From Phyto melanocephala (lineage: Eukaryota > Arthropoda > Insecta > Diptera > Rhinophoridae): DNA of 64,000 nt. This document shows, piece by piece, positions 1-9,530 of the stretch; the stretch's first letter is position 1, and each line of letters opens with the position of its first letter. Position numbers and translations under genes: made by a program. The stretch lies in assembly GCA_941918925.1 (NCBI GenBank), contig OW799236.1, positions 104,548,562 through 104,612,561 of the forward strand. Direction: 5' to 3'. Below the pieces are notes generated by a model. The model saw only the letters and a program-made list of their open reading frames with translations, had not been told where the DNA came from and made no database searches.

Positions 1-17
1 AGATTCGACTAGATAAA

Positions 18-135
18 TTAGGTTAGGTTAGGTTAAAAAGGGCTGGCACTAAAGGTCCAAGCCCACGGCAGGTATACACTTCTGCCCAATTGACAAATTG
101 TGCACTCCAACTACTGACTATTTCATCGGGGGGAC
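18..135 (-). mobile_element. SINE-like short retroelement with TTAGG-type tail
   Basis: A 118-bp insertion is bracketed by a perfect 10-bp direct repeat, ACTAGATAAA, at 8-17 and 136-145, which I read as a target-site duplication. On the minus strand the body ends in CCCTTTTT followed by three to four TAACC units (plus strand TTAGGTTAGGTTAGG). Near its 5' end lies TAGTCAGTAGTTGG (minus strand of about 107-120), which fits a pol III A box and shares TAGTCAGTAGT with the tRNA-headed element at 8178-8375. No clear B box is visible, so it may be 5'-truncated or internally diverged. It is more GC-rich than its surroundings. The target duplication is seen directly; SINE identity is inferred. It encodes no protein and would depend on a LINE in trans. 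Confidence 0.6.
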
Positions 136-145
136 ACTAGATAAA

Positions 146-2689
146 CTAAATCTGTATTACTATTTGCAATGATACTGTAGCAAGAGCGATAGAATCAAAG
201 AATAAATGTTGATGAAATATTGACTGCCCTGTCATTCTCTATAAAAAAATAGGTAAAAAATGGTTATTTTTTTATATCTGTACAATATTATAAATAAAAA
301 AATTTTATCCGCTCTACCAACATATTCAAAAAAAAATTTAAATGAGTTTAAAATATTTCATAAAAAATTTTCTTCAAATAAATTCTAAAGCTAGTATATC
401 TTCTGCAAATATAAAAAGAAGTGTACACTTTGATGTCACCACTTACTATGGAAACCGGTCGAACGATTTCAACTAAAATTTCAGGGTACGCTTAGAACGG
501 TCTGTAGATGGTTTATGTGAAGTTTGCACCAAACTTGCATATCCATTAGTAACTGAAGCATTAGGAATTTTCTATATATTTTAATACAAATATCAACTAA
601 TTGTCCTTTATATTCCATATCCCTATCCGGCCCAAAAAATTTCAATGAAATTTTCAGTGAGTGATAATTTGGTCTTAAAATTCATAAAAATGCATTTTTT
701 ACATCCCTGTAATGTTCATATCATTAGAAACAGGATCTATACTGTGACATTTAAAGAAGTTAAAAAAAAAACAGAAAATAAATAAAAACTTCGCATAAAA
801 ATACCTTAAGTTTACCTACACAATTGTGTAGGCAGGACCGTTACCAATCCATATATCGTAATGTCTTATGTGTAAAATGACATTCGGTCTTTCTAACTGG
901 AATGTTAAGCTAAATTTGTTCAGTGGTTATTTTGATCGTCGTTTTATTTGTGCCCTGACTATTAGATTTTCGATTTGCTATACACCTGCATTGTGTCATT
1001 GTGTCATAGGTTTTTGTTATTGCTGTAGTTGCTGTTAGAATGATACTTTTATGCAAATCAATTAATTTTTGATTTACCAATGACATTCGGTCTCTCTTTT
1101 TAAAGTAAAAATGTTGTTTTGTAGTTGCCAAACAAAAAAGTTAAAGGCAAAACAACGATTCCTCTTCAATCACCTTGAAGGCGCAATAACATTTACCAGG
1201 TCAGCTAGTAGATATAAGCAAATAAACTGGTTGTGCTCCCATGACAACCAAGTAAAGTTAAATAATAGTATATTCGTACCCATATACTAGTTATATTGTC
1301 TGCTGGACTACTTGTTGTATATGTATAAGTATGTTAAGTTAGTTTTTTCAAAATCTTAATAAAACACTTAAAACTTTTTGAACGTATTTAGATCTTAACT
1401 CAAAAAATTTCAGTTGAATTATTTGTTGGATTTTACATTATTTTTTGGTATCAGAATTAAACCGTATTTTAAAAACTTTTAGTATTGAAAATTACTAAAA
1501 TTGGTTGAGAAAAGACTGTAGTACAACCCAAAAGCTATTGTTTATTTTTTTATTCGTTAAAGTAAAGTTAAAATTTAAGTCTAGAAAAGGCAGCATTTGT
1601 AGGACAGACACAATTACTGAGATTGTTGTATAACTTTGATAAGTAACTATATGATTATAAATAGAGTTCATAGTGTACGTTTAAATATTGTTTACAGTTT
1701 AAAAGGTATACCTGTGTGAAGGGGAAAATAATGATGTGGGTTGTGTTAAACCTGCGCATAGTTGTGAATATATCGGCAGACAATCTACTATGACTTCTAG
1801 AGCCTAGAATTATTACGAGGAATTGTTTTTTGCTTAAAAATATTCATTAGTGAGTGCATTCTTTTAATTTGAGACGTTGAATAAAACTTTGTTTAACAGT
1901 TTCATAATACGCTCAAAGATCCTTAACGCAGGAGGACAAAAAACGTTATGATACATTTCGGAAACTTAAAACTAGTTCACTCCATTAATATCATTCTATG
2001 GAAACTTTGAGTATTCTCTGACCAAAAAATTATATTTGCAGAATTTTTCAAAGAAATTTGTGTGAATTTAAAGGAACTTAAAGTTCAAAGGAACACACAT
2101 AATATAAGTGAATGCTATGAGAGACCTTAGACTAAAACAATTTCTGGCGTTTATGAAATACACTAAGTTTATTAGAGTTTGTATTTTATAGTTGAAAGTT
2201 TTTTTACCCTACAGCCTAAATCAATGTTAATAATAGAGTGGTACTTGGTAAAACAATTTATCGGTAAAAACCACTTTTAGAAAAAAACTTACAGAAAAAA
2301 AATAATCTCAAAACCCGTTGTGGTTTTCTATAGTATCTCCCCTTAGCAAAATTGTACTAGAAATAATTTAAATGTAAGTTACCATTGCAAGATAGTTTGG
2401 AAAAAAAAGGTTTTTTTTTTTTCATTATATCATGGTTTTGGCCTTTAGGGGTCATTAACAGCAAGAAAAATTAAGGAGACTAACTCTACGTTTGACAAAA
2501 AATTAAAAACAGTCTGTGCTAGAATTATGAAAATATTTCTTTAGCAAAAGTTGGTTTTAATTTTCTCAGTTCAACTGTCGTAAATATAATCTTTATACTC
2601 GAACAAGGTATACGTTGGAATTTTTACGTTTATCTGTAAGATCCCTGGTGATAATATTTTAATACGTTGACCATTGAGACCAAACGGAC
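146..2689. other. AT-rich non-coding stretch
   Basis: No convincing gene is visible. A minus-strand open frame at 910-1131 (73 codons, threonine-rich C-terminal half) has no recognisable domain. It overlaps one of two 15-bp direct repeats, AATGACATTCGGTCT, at 876-890 and 1079-1093. At 1195-1210 the minus strand reads TACTAGCTGACCTGGT, which resembles a terminal motif I associate with interspersed arthropod repeats; I cannot assign the family. The remainder is simple AT-rich DNA. Confidence 0.5.
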
Positions 2690-3579
2690 TAGTTCCACCA
2701 TAGCCCTATGTGATGCAGTAATGAACAAAAAAATAAAAAATTAGGTTTTGATTAACCAACAAGGGTTCGAATTTAAATTTTTGTATTAGAGTTGTCAACA
2801 ACTTTACCATATAATGATTCGCTTAAGTACTAAATCTGGTAGTAATAAAGAGTAGCTTCGAGACTACTTCGGTGTAATGAAAAGCTGGGAAATATGATCC
2901 AGACCTAGAACATCGCAATATTAAATCGACTCTTTTCTCTCTATACATTTGGCTTGTCTTTGGAATAGGTTAAGTCTATTATGGAGCATAGTTTACATGC
3001 ATGTATTGAGTATGCGCTTTATCAATAGGATAGTGCTGACTTATTAACGCATATATAAAAATCCTACTTTAGTAAAAAAGACTTATTTTAACAACCATAT
3101 TTTTTTTACAAAACAACGAAGTAAATAGACGTTAATATTTTGTTTTCGAGTTCGTATCATAGAGAAATGTTTAAAGTAACCAGGCGATAATACGAAATAT
3201 GTTGCTTATTACAGCTTAAATGGACTAGTTACAACATTGTTCCATATAATGTAGTAACGGACCATATCATTTTCAACTAAGAGTTTGCAATTATACAATA
3301 ACTGTTTTTGTTTTAACCACTACATATAATGTTATCAAAATAGGAATAATGGTCGTTTAGATTCTTCATCAAGCAGTGACAGATAATATTTTTTAGGCTG
3401 TACCGATTGGTTATAATATCTAGTCCTAAGGCACCATAATTTAATATCGGCCCTGTTTTCTCCATATATTTCGGAGGTTTATATTTAGTCTATTACGGAG
3501 TATCCTTAACATGCATATATGTGACACGTTATCTGCATGATAGTAAGTATACTGATACTATGCGTAAAATTGAAGCTTA
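2690..3579. repeat. Diverged tandem duplication, period about 515 bp
   Basis: Two consecutive blocks share an ordered series of words despite heavy divergence. The part around 2905-3050 (cctagaacatcgcaatatta, then tctattatggagcatag, then acatgcatgtattgagt) corresponds to 3420-3560 (cctaaggcaccataatttaa, then tctattacggagtatcc, then acatgcatatatgtgac). The offset is about 515 bp. No open frame runs through either copy. It could be an old tandem duplication or two adjacent copies of one repeat; exact boundaries cannot be set by eye. Confidence 0.45.
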
Positions 3580-3581
3580 TA

Positions 3582-3914
3582 CCCAGCAAAAAAATCTATG
3601 ATTTTAACATAAGAGTTTCATTGGAGATCATGTGTTTACCTGAATCCGTTAATGAAATGCACTCTATTTTAACAAAGTGCACAGAACTTATGCATATATG
3701 GTGAAAAGCATCCGCTGTTACATGAGTTTATTTTGTTTGTTTACATGATTTGTGTAAGATATTTTGCATGATGTTGCATTCATTTCGAAGCACATCATTT
3801 ATAGCATATCGCTTTGCATATAGGGAGTCATTTAGAATTATTGCTTTTACACAATTAATTTTGAAGTATTTAAAATGTAATTCGCTTTGCACTACTTCCA
3901 ATTTTTTTGCTGGG
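3582..3914. mobile_element. MITE with CCCAGCAAAAAAAT terminal inverted repeats
   Basis: A 333-bp non-coding element starts CCCAGCAAAAAAAT and ends ATTTTTTTGCTGGG, a perfect 14-bp terminal inverted repeat. Each end is bordered by TA (3580-3581 and 3915-3916), consistent with a Tc1/mariner-type TA target. The interior has no open frame. A related element with matching ends lies at 19890-20264, and a single matching end occurs near 39977. Assignment to a superfamily rests only on the TA dinucleotides and is tentative. Confidence 0.65.
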
Positions 3915-4802
3915 TAGTTTTTAAAATTGTACTCCTTTTATTTTCAAATTTTGTCATCTTCTGCGATATTAAAAATGTCTCAAATTTAATAAAATTTTTC
4001 CAGTTATTACCATTTAAAACACTTTTAGAAATATGTAAAAGAAAACTATGTTTATTGTAAAGATTACTAAGCCTTAGAATTGATCTCATCTGTTAACCCT
4101 TTGACGACCAGAAACAAACATACTTGCCCAGGGGTTTTCATCATATAATTGTTTCCGTAGGAGATCGAGTAAATTGGTTCAATACTGGTTTACAGCAGAC
4201 GATAGTGGCAACACAAATGTGGTAGGTGGTAGGTTCTTATATGCCCCCATTTTCCCGCCAGGTGGCCTCAATATTGGTCAAAAAGTCAACTTACTTTAGA
4301 GGGGTAGTGTGGAGAGACCGTAGCATGCATCTGTCTAAAACTAAGGCATATTTTGGGGGCACCTCTTACCTTTTAAAAAATATATTAGCCAGGTTTGTGT
4401 AAGTTTCGAGCTGTCCACAACTTTGCCAAACTTTTTTGGCAAGTATGTTTGCCTGTGGGCTGAAACGGAAAAAAATGCACCTAAAAATAATCAAATGTTT
4501 GTTGCTTATTTTCATCATTATATGTATGTCTGAGTAAACAGTTTTTAATTTTTGGTGCATGTCTGTTTTTAATTGTTAATAATGAAATTCAATTGAACAA
4601 AACGCATTTTGTTTGTTATTGTTCTAAGTTGCAAGCTTTTTCTGCGCTGCTTGTGTCTTCGTTTTCATTCGCTAATTATTCAAAATCAATCAGAGAAAAC
4701 GTTTTTCGTGCATTACTATTTAATATTGTATTATTATAGTATTTCGAGTGATATTTTTGATTAAACAGTGTTAAGTAAGTTATTATAAATAAAAAATTTA
4801 TA

Positions 4803-5697
4803 ATGAGTGGACACGTCCGTGATCGTTTTTCTTCCTTAATACGGATCAAATTGAACAACTTTTGTTTTGCGACAGCAGTGACAATGGGAAAGAAGCTGCT
4901 ATACTTATGAATGTAGAGGATATTATTTTTCTAGAAAATGATGCTATGGAAATCCAAGAGGATAAACTGATAGAAATTGTTATCGAAGGCAATAATCCCG
5001 TAGAGTCTCCTGTAATTAAAAAGATCCGCAGTAGTCGTAACCCATTAACAGTTGCTGTAGAGGCTGAGCCAATCGCAACGACTTCTAATGCTTAAGTTAT
5101 ACTAGAAAAGCCAACACTTTTTATACCACCAAAGAAGACTTTCCGGTTCATAGAGACGAGTGCCTATAAAAGCCCCGTTTTTACTGGATTTCAGGATTGC
5201 ACTTATGACTATTCCCAAGTTCTAAAACCTACTGTAAATATACATGAGGAAATGCCATCAGCATGTGATGTGTTTAATACTGTTTGTAATCTTGAAGGTT
5301 AGTTTTTACAATTGTAATATACTAGTTCTTATTTTATATATAATTTTTGGTTTCAGAAATGTGAATAATAATAGTGGAGTAGTCCAAACTGTATACTATG
5401 CAAAAAGGTCGTGTTTTCACTCTGACCGTGAAAGAGTTCAAGACTTATATGGGCCTAATCATACGTATGAGCCTAGTAAAACTACCCAGTATTCGAATGT
5501 ATTGGTCCACAAATCCGACATTTCAGCAACCTCAAATTGCAGATATCATGACGCGGCCTCCTCCACCTATGGCAAATATAGTCGCACAAATGTATTTTGT
5601 ACTACATGTAATGTATTCCTTTGCTTCACATTATCACGTGACTACTTTGGCGAGTACCATGTATAGCACTTGTTATTTTTGTTCAAATTCTTCATAA
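4803..5697 (+). pseudogene. piggyBac-type transposase relic: N-terminal part and C-terminal zinc finger, core missing
   Basis: A start at 4803 (MSGHVRDRF) is followed by a frameshift near the T run at about 4828. The frame then reads through 4862-5095, an acidic region typical of piggyBac transposase N-termini. It crosses an in-frame TAA (5093-5095) and continues to a likely 59-bp intron (5298-5356; GTTAGT donor, TTTCAG acceptor). Joining the exons keeps one frame, with two further stops, into a segment at 5398-5550 containing YMGLIIRM and LPSIRMYWSTNP, characteristic of the DDE_Tnp_1_7 domain. The sequence then jumps to a cysteine-rich end in another frame (CTTCNVFLCF, stop at 5664-5666), matching the piggyBac C-terminal zinc finger. 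The catalytic aspartate region between them is absent, so no active enzyme can be made. Confidence 0.8.
5298..5356 (+). other. Probable 59-bp spliceosomal intron in the piggyBac relic
   Basis: It begins GTTAGT and ends TTTTTGGTTTCAG. It is AT-rich and of the short length usual for fly introns. Removing it joins GAAG to AAATGTG and restores the frame that later contains the conserved MQKGRVFTL segment. Without removal the upstream frame stops at once. It is inferred from sequence only. Confidence 0.55.
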
Positions 5698-6007
5698 ATT
5701 GTTTCCTTAATACCTTAAATAAATAAAAAAATATAAAACAACATACGTTTCAATAAAAAAAATTTTATAACAGAATTTTCTTTCAGTCCATAGACAAATA
5801 CATTTGTTAGGAGTAATTGTTTTTTCTTGGATAAAAAATGCCCTTTCAACCCAGAGGCAACTATATTTGCCAATTAAAACGAGGAACAAAGTGAGGGCCT
5901 AGGGGGCCAAATTTTTTCAACGTACCTATTATTGGTGCATATATTATGAAAATCCAAAAAAAGAAAAAATCGCTTCAGTAGAAAAAGTCCGGTCCTCAAA
6001 GTGTTAA

Positions 6008-7359
6008 ACTAAGTTTTGACTTGTAAGTCAAATAGGGACACTTTTGTCATACTTAAAAGATTATATGTAATAAAATATTTAACAAAATAAATACTAGAAA
6101 CGTAGAGATTCGATTGACATAACTTCACAAGAGAAAATTTTATTTGCACTAGAGTACAAGAAAATACAACAAAGTGTTCTGGCTATTTTAGTAAAAGTAC
6201 AGGATATTAGATGTTTAACTAAAGTACACAGCAATGGGTCTACCACCTTGTGATGGCCCACAAACATGATGGCCTACATACACAAATAACATGTGTGAAA
6301 ACTACAATTACTTCAATATTTTGTAATTTGCATGTTACGAATAAACATTTATAATAATTAATACAAATTACTTGTACAAACAAATTGCACAAATTGTTTA
6401 TAGGCATACAAATTTTGTATAGGTATGCTTAGTAATAGTTAGTAAGTGCGCAAAAACATTCATACGTAGAATAATTTGTTTAATCAAGTTGTCTTAATTT
6501 TTGCCAATAAACAAGTAGCCTAATATATGTATTGAATGTAACATAAGTAATATAAAAACTTTTTAAACAGACACTAACATAGCTCATGTCAGAGAAGAGA
6601 AATAAAATTTTAAAGCAGTGCTTACGAATGCCAATAAAATGTAACAAATACATATAATACAGTGTCACGATACCTAAGTCATTAGTATTGTGCTTAAATT
6701 ACAATAATTTTAATTACAGCACTATTCATTCTTGAACTATTTGTCATACCGTATAATTGCAAAGGATCTTATTTATAAATATATTCTTCAAAGAAGGACT
6801 GAGAATTTTGGTTAATTTGCCATAAGGACAAAAACATTTGACATTAACATATCACAAAGCAAAGCGTACATCCTTAGAAACACACAAATTTGATATGCTT
6901 TCAATTAGTTCAAATTGTGGCTATTCTGGTAATGTATGTACGTATGAGTGTTTATATTTCCATTTATATTTAAATGAATAATAGTACGTTCTTATTGTGT
7001 TGTTATTTTGAATATCATAATTAAGTTTACTATTGTACTAATGAAGCACGTATGTATTTGAAGATTCTTTTGGTAATTGAAATGGTTCAAGCAATTATTT
7101 TGTTAACATAATTAAATTAATGTTTTAAAACAAGGACTACATAATTACAGGGTATTCCAAATACAGGTATTATTTATTAAATAAAATAAAATCAGATAAG
7201 TTTCCTTTGGTGCTTTATTGGTATGTTAAAAATAACAAATATCCTCACTATATTTGATCTTACTTATTTGACTTCCGGGGCTATACTGACAGGACCCCAT
7301 TCTATGATTATAATTTTTTTAAATATCTTGACGGTTTTTGTTTCTATATAGCAAAAAAC
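6008..7359. other. AT-rich non-coding stretch
   Basis: No domain-bearing open frame, repeat end or RNA gene was recognised. The only open frame of note (6480-6668, minus) is AT-driven and shows no family features. Confidence 0.5.
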
Positions 7360-7624
7360 TATAAACGAAAAACATTGCCGTTTTTTGCTATAGTATGGCA
7401 AAAGAGCAGTCAACCTCGACTCATTATTGTGCCCTACAATCGAACATCAACATTTTCATTTAAATTTTTTACCATCGGATGGTGGAGAGCCGTCGATAAT
7501 TGAAAATAATTGTTCCATACATAATTGAACCATACCAACATTATCATAATAAAAGCAAATTATAATAATTTCCTAAATAAATTATGTCTTATTCAAAATC
7601 ACCCTTCAAATTTAACCACACTTT
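7360..7624 (+). pseudogene. Decayed mariner-type fragment (transposase N-terminal region)
   Basis: The right end, CCCTTCAAATTTAACCACAC at 7601-7620 followed by TTTATAA, matches the inverted-repeat end of the mariner-type elements inside the HINEs at 25237-25720 and 44451-45055. Upstream, 7385-7500 translates with AKEQSTSTH and similar words, aligning with the helix-turn-helix portion seen at 44721-44960. From 7501 onwards (TTGAAAATAATTGTTCCATACATAATTGAACC, split by substitutions) the non-coding part is also shared. The left inverted repeat was not found, so the copy is probably truncated. Confidence 0.6.
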
Positions 7625-8165
7625 ATAAGCCCTAAGATTTTGGATTATTTTTGGATTATTCTCATAGTATCAATCAATACCTCATGACACAGACTTGCTG
7701 ATGTAAGAAATAATAAATTATTTTCCTGCATTAAAAGATTAGTGTAGTAGTGCTTGCCAATGACTAAAAACGGCCAAGGATTAACCCTCTTCAAATCCAC
7801 ACTCAATTCTTACTTTCTGTAAATGCATTAACTTATTAACAATGATATCGGAATTTTTTTGTTCTGAAAAAAAAACGGAATATGCCTTTAATTTTTTAAA
7901 TCAACTTTATTTTCGAATAATCAAAAAAAAAAATTTAATCTTTGTATAAAATTCTTAACGTACTGGAGAGCGAAATCACAATTTGTTGAAATAAATGGCA
8001 GGCCAATTGTCTAAGCTCGAGCACACGGAATTGGCCACAGCCAATAATACAAATATAAATATGAAGACCATGAATACTGTACACTAGCAAACCAGTCTCA
8101 TCAACTTTTTCCACAATTTTGCATGTACAGTACTCGCAGTAAGTGCTTTGCTATGACCTAAAACT
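7625..8165. other. AT-rich non-coding stretch
   Basis: Nothing recognised between the mariner fragment and the SINE target duplication. Confidence 0.45.
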
Positions 8166-8177
8166 TTAAGGAACTTT

Positions 8178-8375
8178 GGTGCCCCTAGTCAGTAGTGTGC
8201 TGGTCTGCTAGTTTGGGGGTTGCGGGTTCGATTCCCGCCAGAGACACTGGTGTTGTCTGCTTCTCTTCTCTCTTTTCTATTCTATTCTTACTTTTCTATT
8301 CAGGTATCACAATGGGATCAATTAAATGGGTCCAAGTGAGCTGCATAACAGCTGCCTGTTCTACCTTACCTAACC
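8178..8375 (+). mobile_element. tRNA-derived SINE
   Basis: A 198-bp element is flanked by an imperfect 12-bp repeat (TTAAGGAACTTT at 8166-8177, TTCAGGATCTTT at 8376-8387; 10 of 12 match). It has a tRNA-like head with an A box at 8186-8203 (TAGTCAGTAGTGTGCTGG) and a textbook B box at 8225-8235 (GGTTCGATTCC) within a closed T-arm, GCGGGTTCGATTCCCGC. No acceptor stem pairs across the head, so it is not a functional tRNA. A pyrimidine-rich segment follows, then a short unique body and the tail ACCTTACCTAACC. Both the tail and the TAGTCAGTAGT word resemble the element at 18-135. Pol III transcription from the internal boxes is expected from the family. Confidence 0.75.
8186..8235 (+). promoter_or_regulatory. 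Internal pol III promoter (A and B boxes) of the SINE
   Basis: The A box is TAGTCAGTAGTGTGCTGG and the B box is GGTTCGATTCC, with about 22 bp between them. The B box matches the tRNA consensus GGTTCRANNCC exactly. Confidence 0.7.
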
Positions 8376-8387
8376 TTCAGGATCTTT

Positions 8388-9433
8388 CCGAAAAAGTAAA
8401 TATTTTTCCAAGCGCTTACTATATATATAAATTTAAGTTATTTAAAGTTCATAAAGTGTTTTGAATTCATGACTATTTAATACAGATTGATAGTTAATAT
8501 TTTAAGCAAAAAAATTATTGCTAATACAATTTTATTTCTGTATCAAAAGAAAAAAACTGTAAAAGTCAACATAAGTTCTCATTAAGGTAATCACATCGTT
8601 GAAATTTCGGTATTTAAATCTAATCTCAGGCAAACCTTTAACTATTTTGGACCATTTTTCAGGAAGTTTTAGCGTAAAAACTTATTACGTTTATTTAATA
8701 CAAAACCAATATCATTTGAAATAAAAACTTATTTTTACTTATAATTTACATAAATATACCAAAATAAATATGCTTTCTAATTTGTATAGCGCAGAACTCA
8801 TACAATCTTTATTTTAAAGGGAATTAATTTTTAAAAACCATCTTAAAAATATAAGAATTCCTTTCTGAAAAACTATAAAAACACAGATTCTGAATTTTTC
8901 CTTATTGCCACAGATATAACTACTAGTATTTATACCACCCTGTAGATAATAAATCAGAGTAACTTATCTATGGTTTAGAAATTTAAATTTAACATTTTCT
9001 AATTACCTACAAAGGTCTTTGTATTATAAGTTGCTGAAGCTGCATATAACAAGTTAATGAATTAAATAAATGCAATCAATTTTAAAAATTTTATTTATAC
9101 ATATCTAATCAATTTAGACATTATTTATTAAGAATTTATTATATAAAGACTATATTGAAAATCAACAAAAAAAAACAACAAGGCAATTGAAGAGAAAACA
9201 AGAGTTATAAAAACTAAGTTAAACTGTTAATTATAAAATATTCTTTATTTTTTATTTAAAAATGATAATAAAAATTTTTTTAGTATTTCTTTCTAACAAA
9301 ATTACGTGAAATAAAACAGGTTGAAAACTAAAAACGAAAAATTAAAAATGTCATTCCTTACAGAGTTAAAATTAAAAAGTTTGCTTCTCCCTCTTTTATA
9401 CCTTTTTATGTACCGACGATTTTTTGGGCAATT
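8388..9433. other. AT-rich non-coding stretch; possible 3' UTR at its right end
   Basis: No gene is seen. If the minus-strand exon at 9434-9530 is real, the DNA immediately left of it would be its 3' UTR. AATAAA signals on the minus strand occur at about 9244-9256, roughly 180 bp after the stop codon. Confidence 0.35.
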
Positions 9434-9530
9434 TCAGCAATTGTCAGAAAGTATTTCTAAATTACTATCTGTCATAGAAGCGGTGGAGCCATAGGAGTTA
9501 TAGTAGTCGTAGCTTGTAAGAAACTCACTT
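9434..9530 (-). CDS. Candidate terminal coding exon of an unidentified host gene
   Basis: Reading the minus strand, a strong splice acceptor (TTTTTTCTTCTCTGTGTAG, plus-strand complement 9531-9549) is followed by one base and then 31 open codons. The peptide starts SEFLTSYDYYNSYG, continues STASMTDSNLEIL and ends SDNC before a TGA at 9434-9436. Its Ser/Tyr/Asp-rich composition is unlike the Lys/Asn/Ile/Phe translation typical of random AT-rich DNA here. It is also locally GC-richer and followed by AATAAA motifs. I do not recognise the protein. Chance remains possible because the exon is short. Confidence 0.4.

Larger units (their letters stand above)
4097..6003 (+). mobile_element. piggyBac-like DNA transposon, internally deleted
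   Basis: The element is bordered on both sides by TTAA (4093-4096 and 6004-6007), the obligatory piggyBac target. The ends read CCCTTTGACGACC and GGTCCTCAAAGTG, matching as inverted repeats at 11 of 13 positions. Subterminal regions also carry related inverted words. Inside on the plus strand are the remains of a transposase gene (see the pseudogene at 4803-5697). At about 1.9 kb it is shorter than a typical autonomous piggyBac element, because the catalytic centre of the gene has been deleted. It could only be mobilised in trans by a related transposase. Confidence 0.85.

Noticed and set aside
18..35. Telomeric TTAGG array
   Set aside because: Only about three units, located inside a short element with target duplications in interior-looking DNA.
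8178..8250. A genuine tRNA gene
   Set aside because: The T-arm and both boxes are good, but no acceptor stem pairs and no proper anticodon arm could be drawn; the tail and target duplication point to a SINE.
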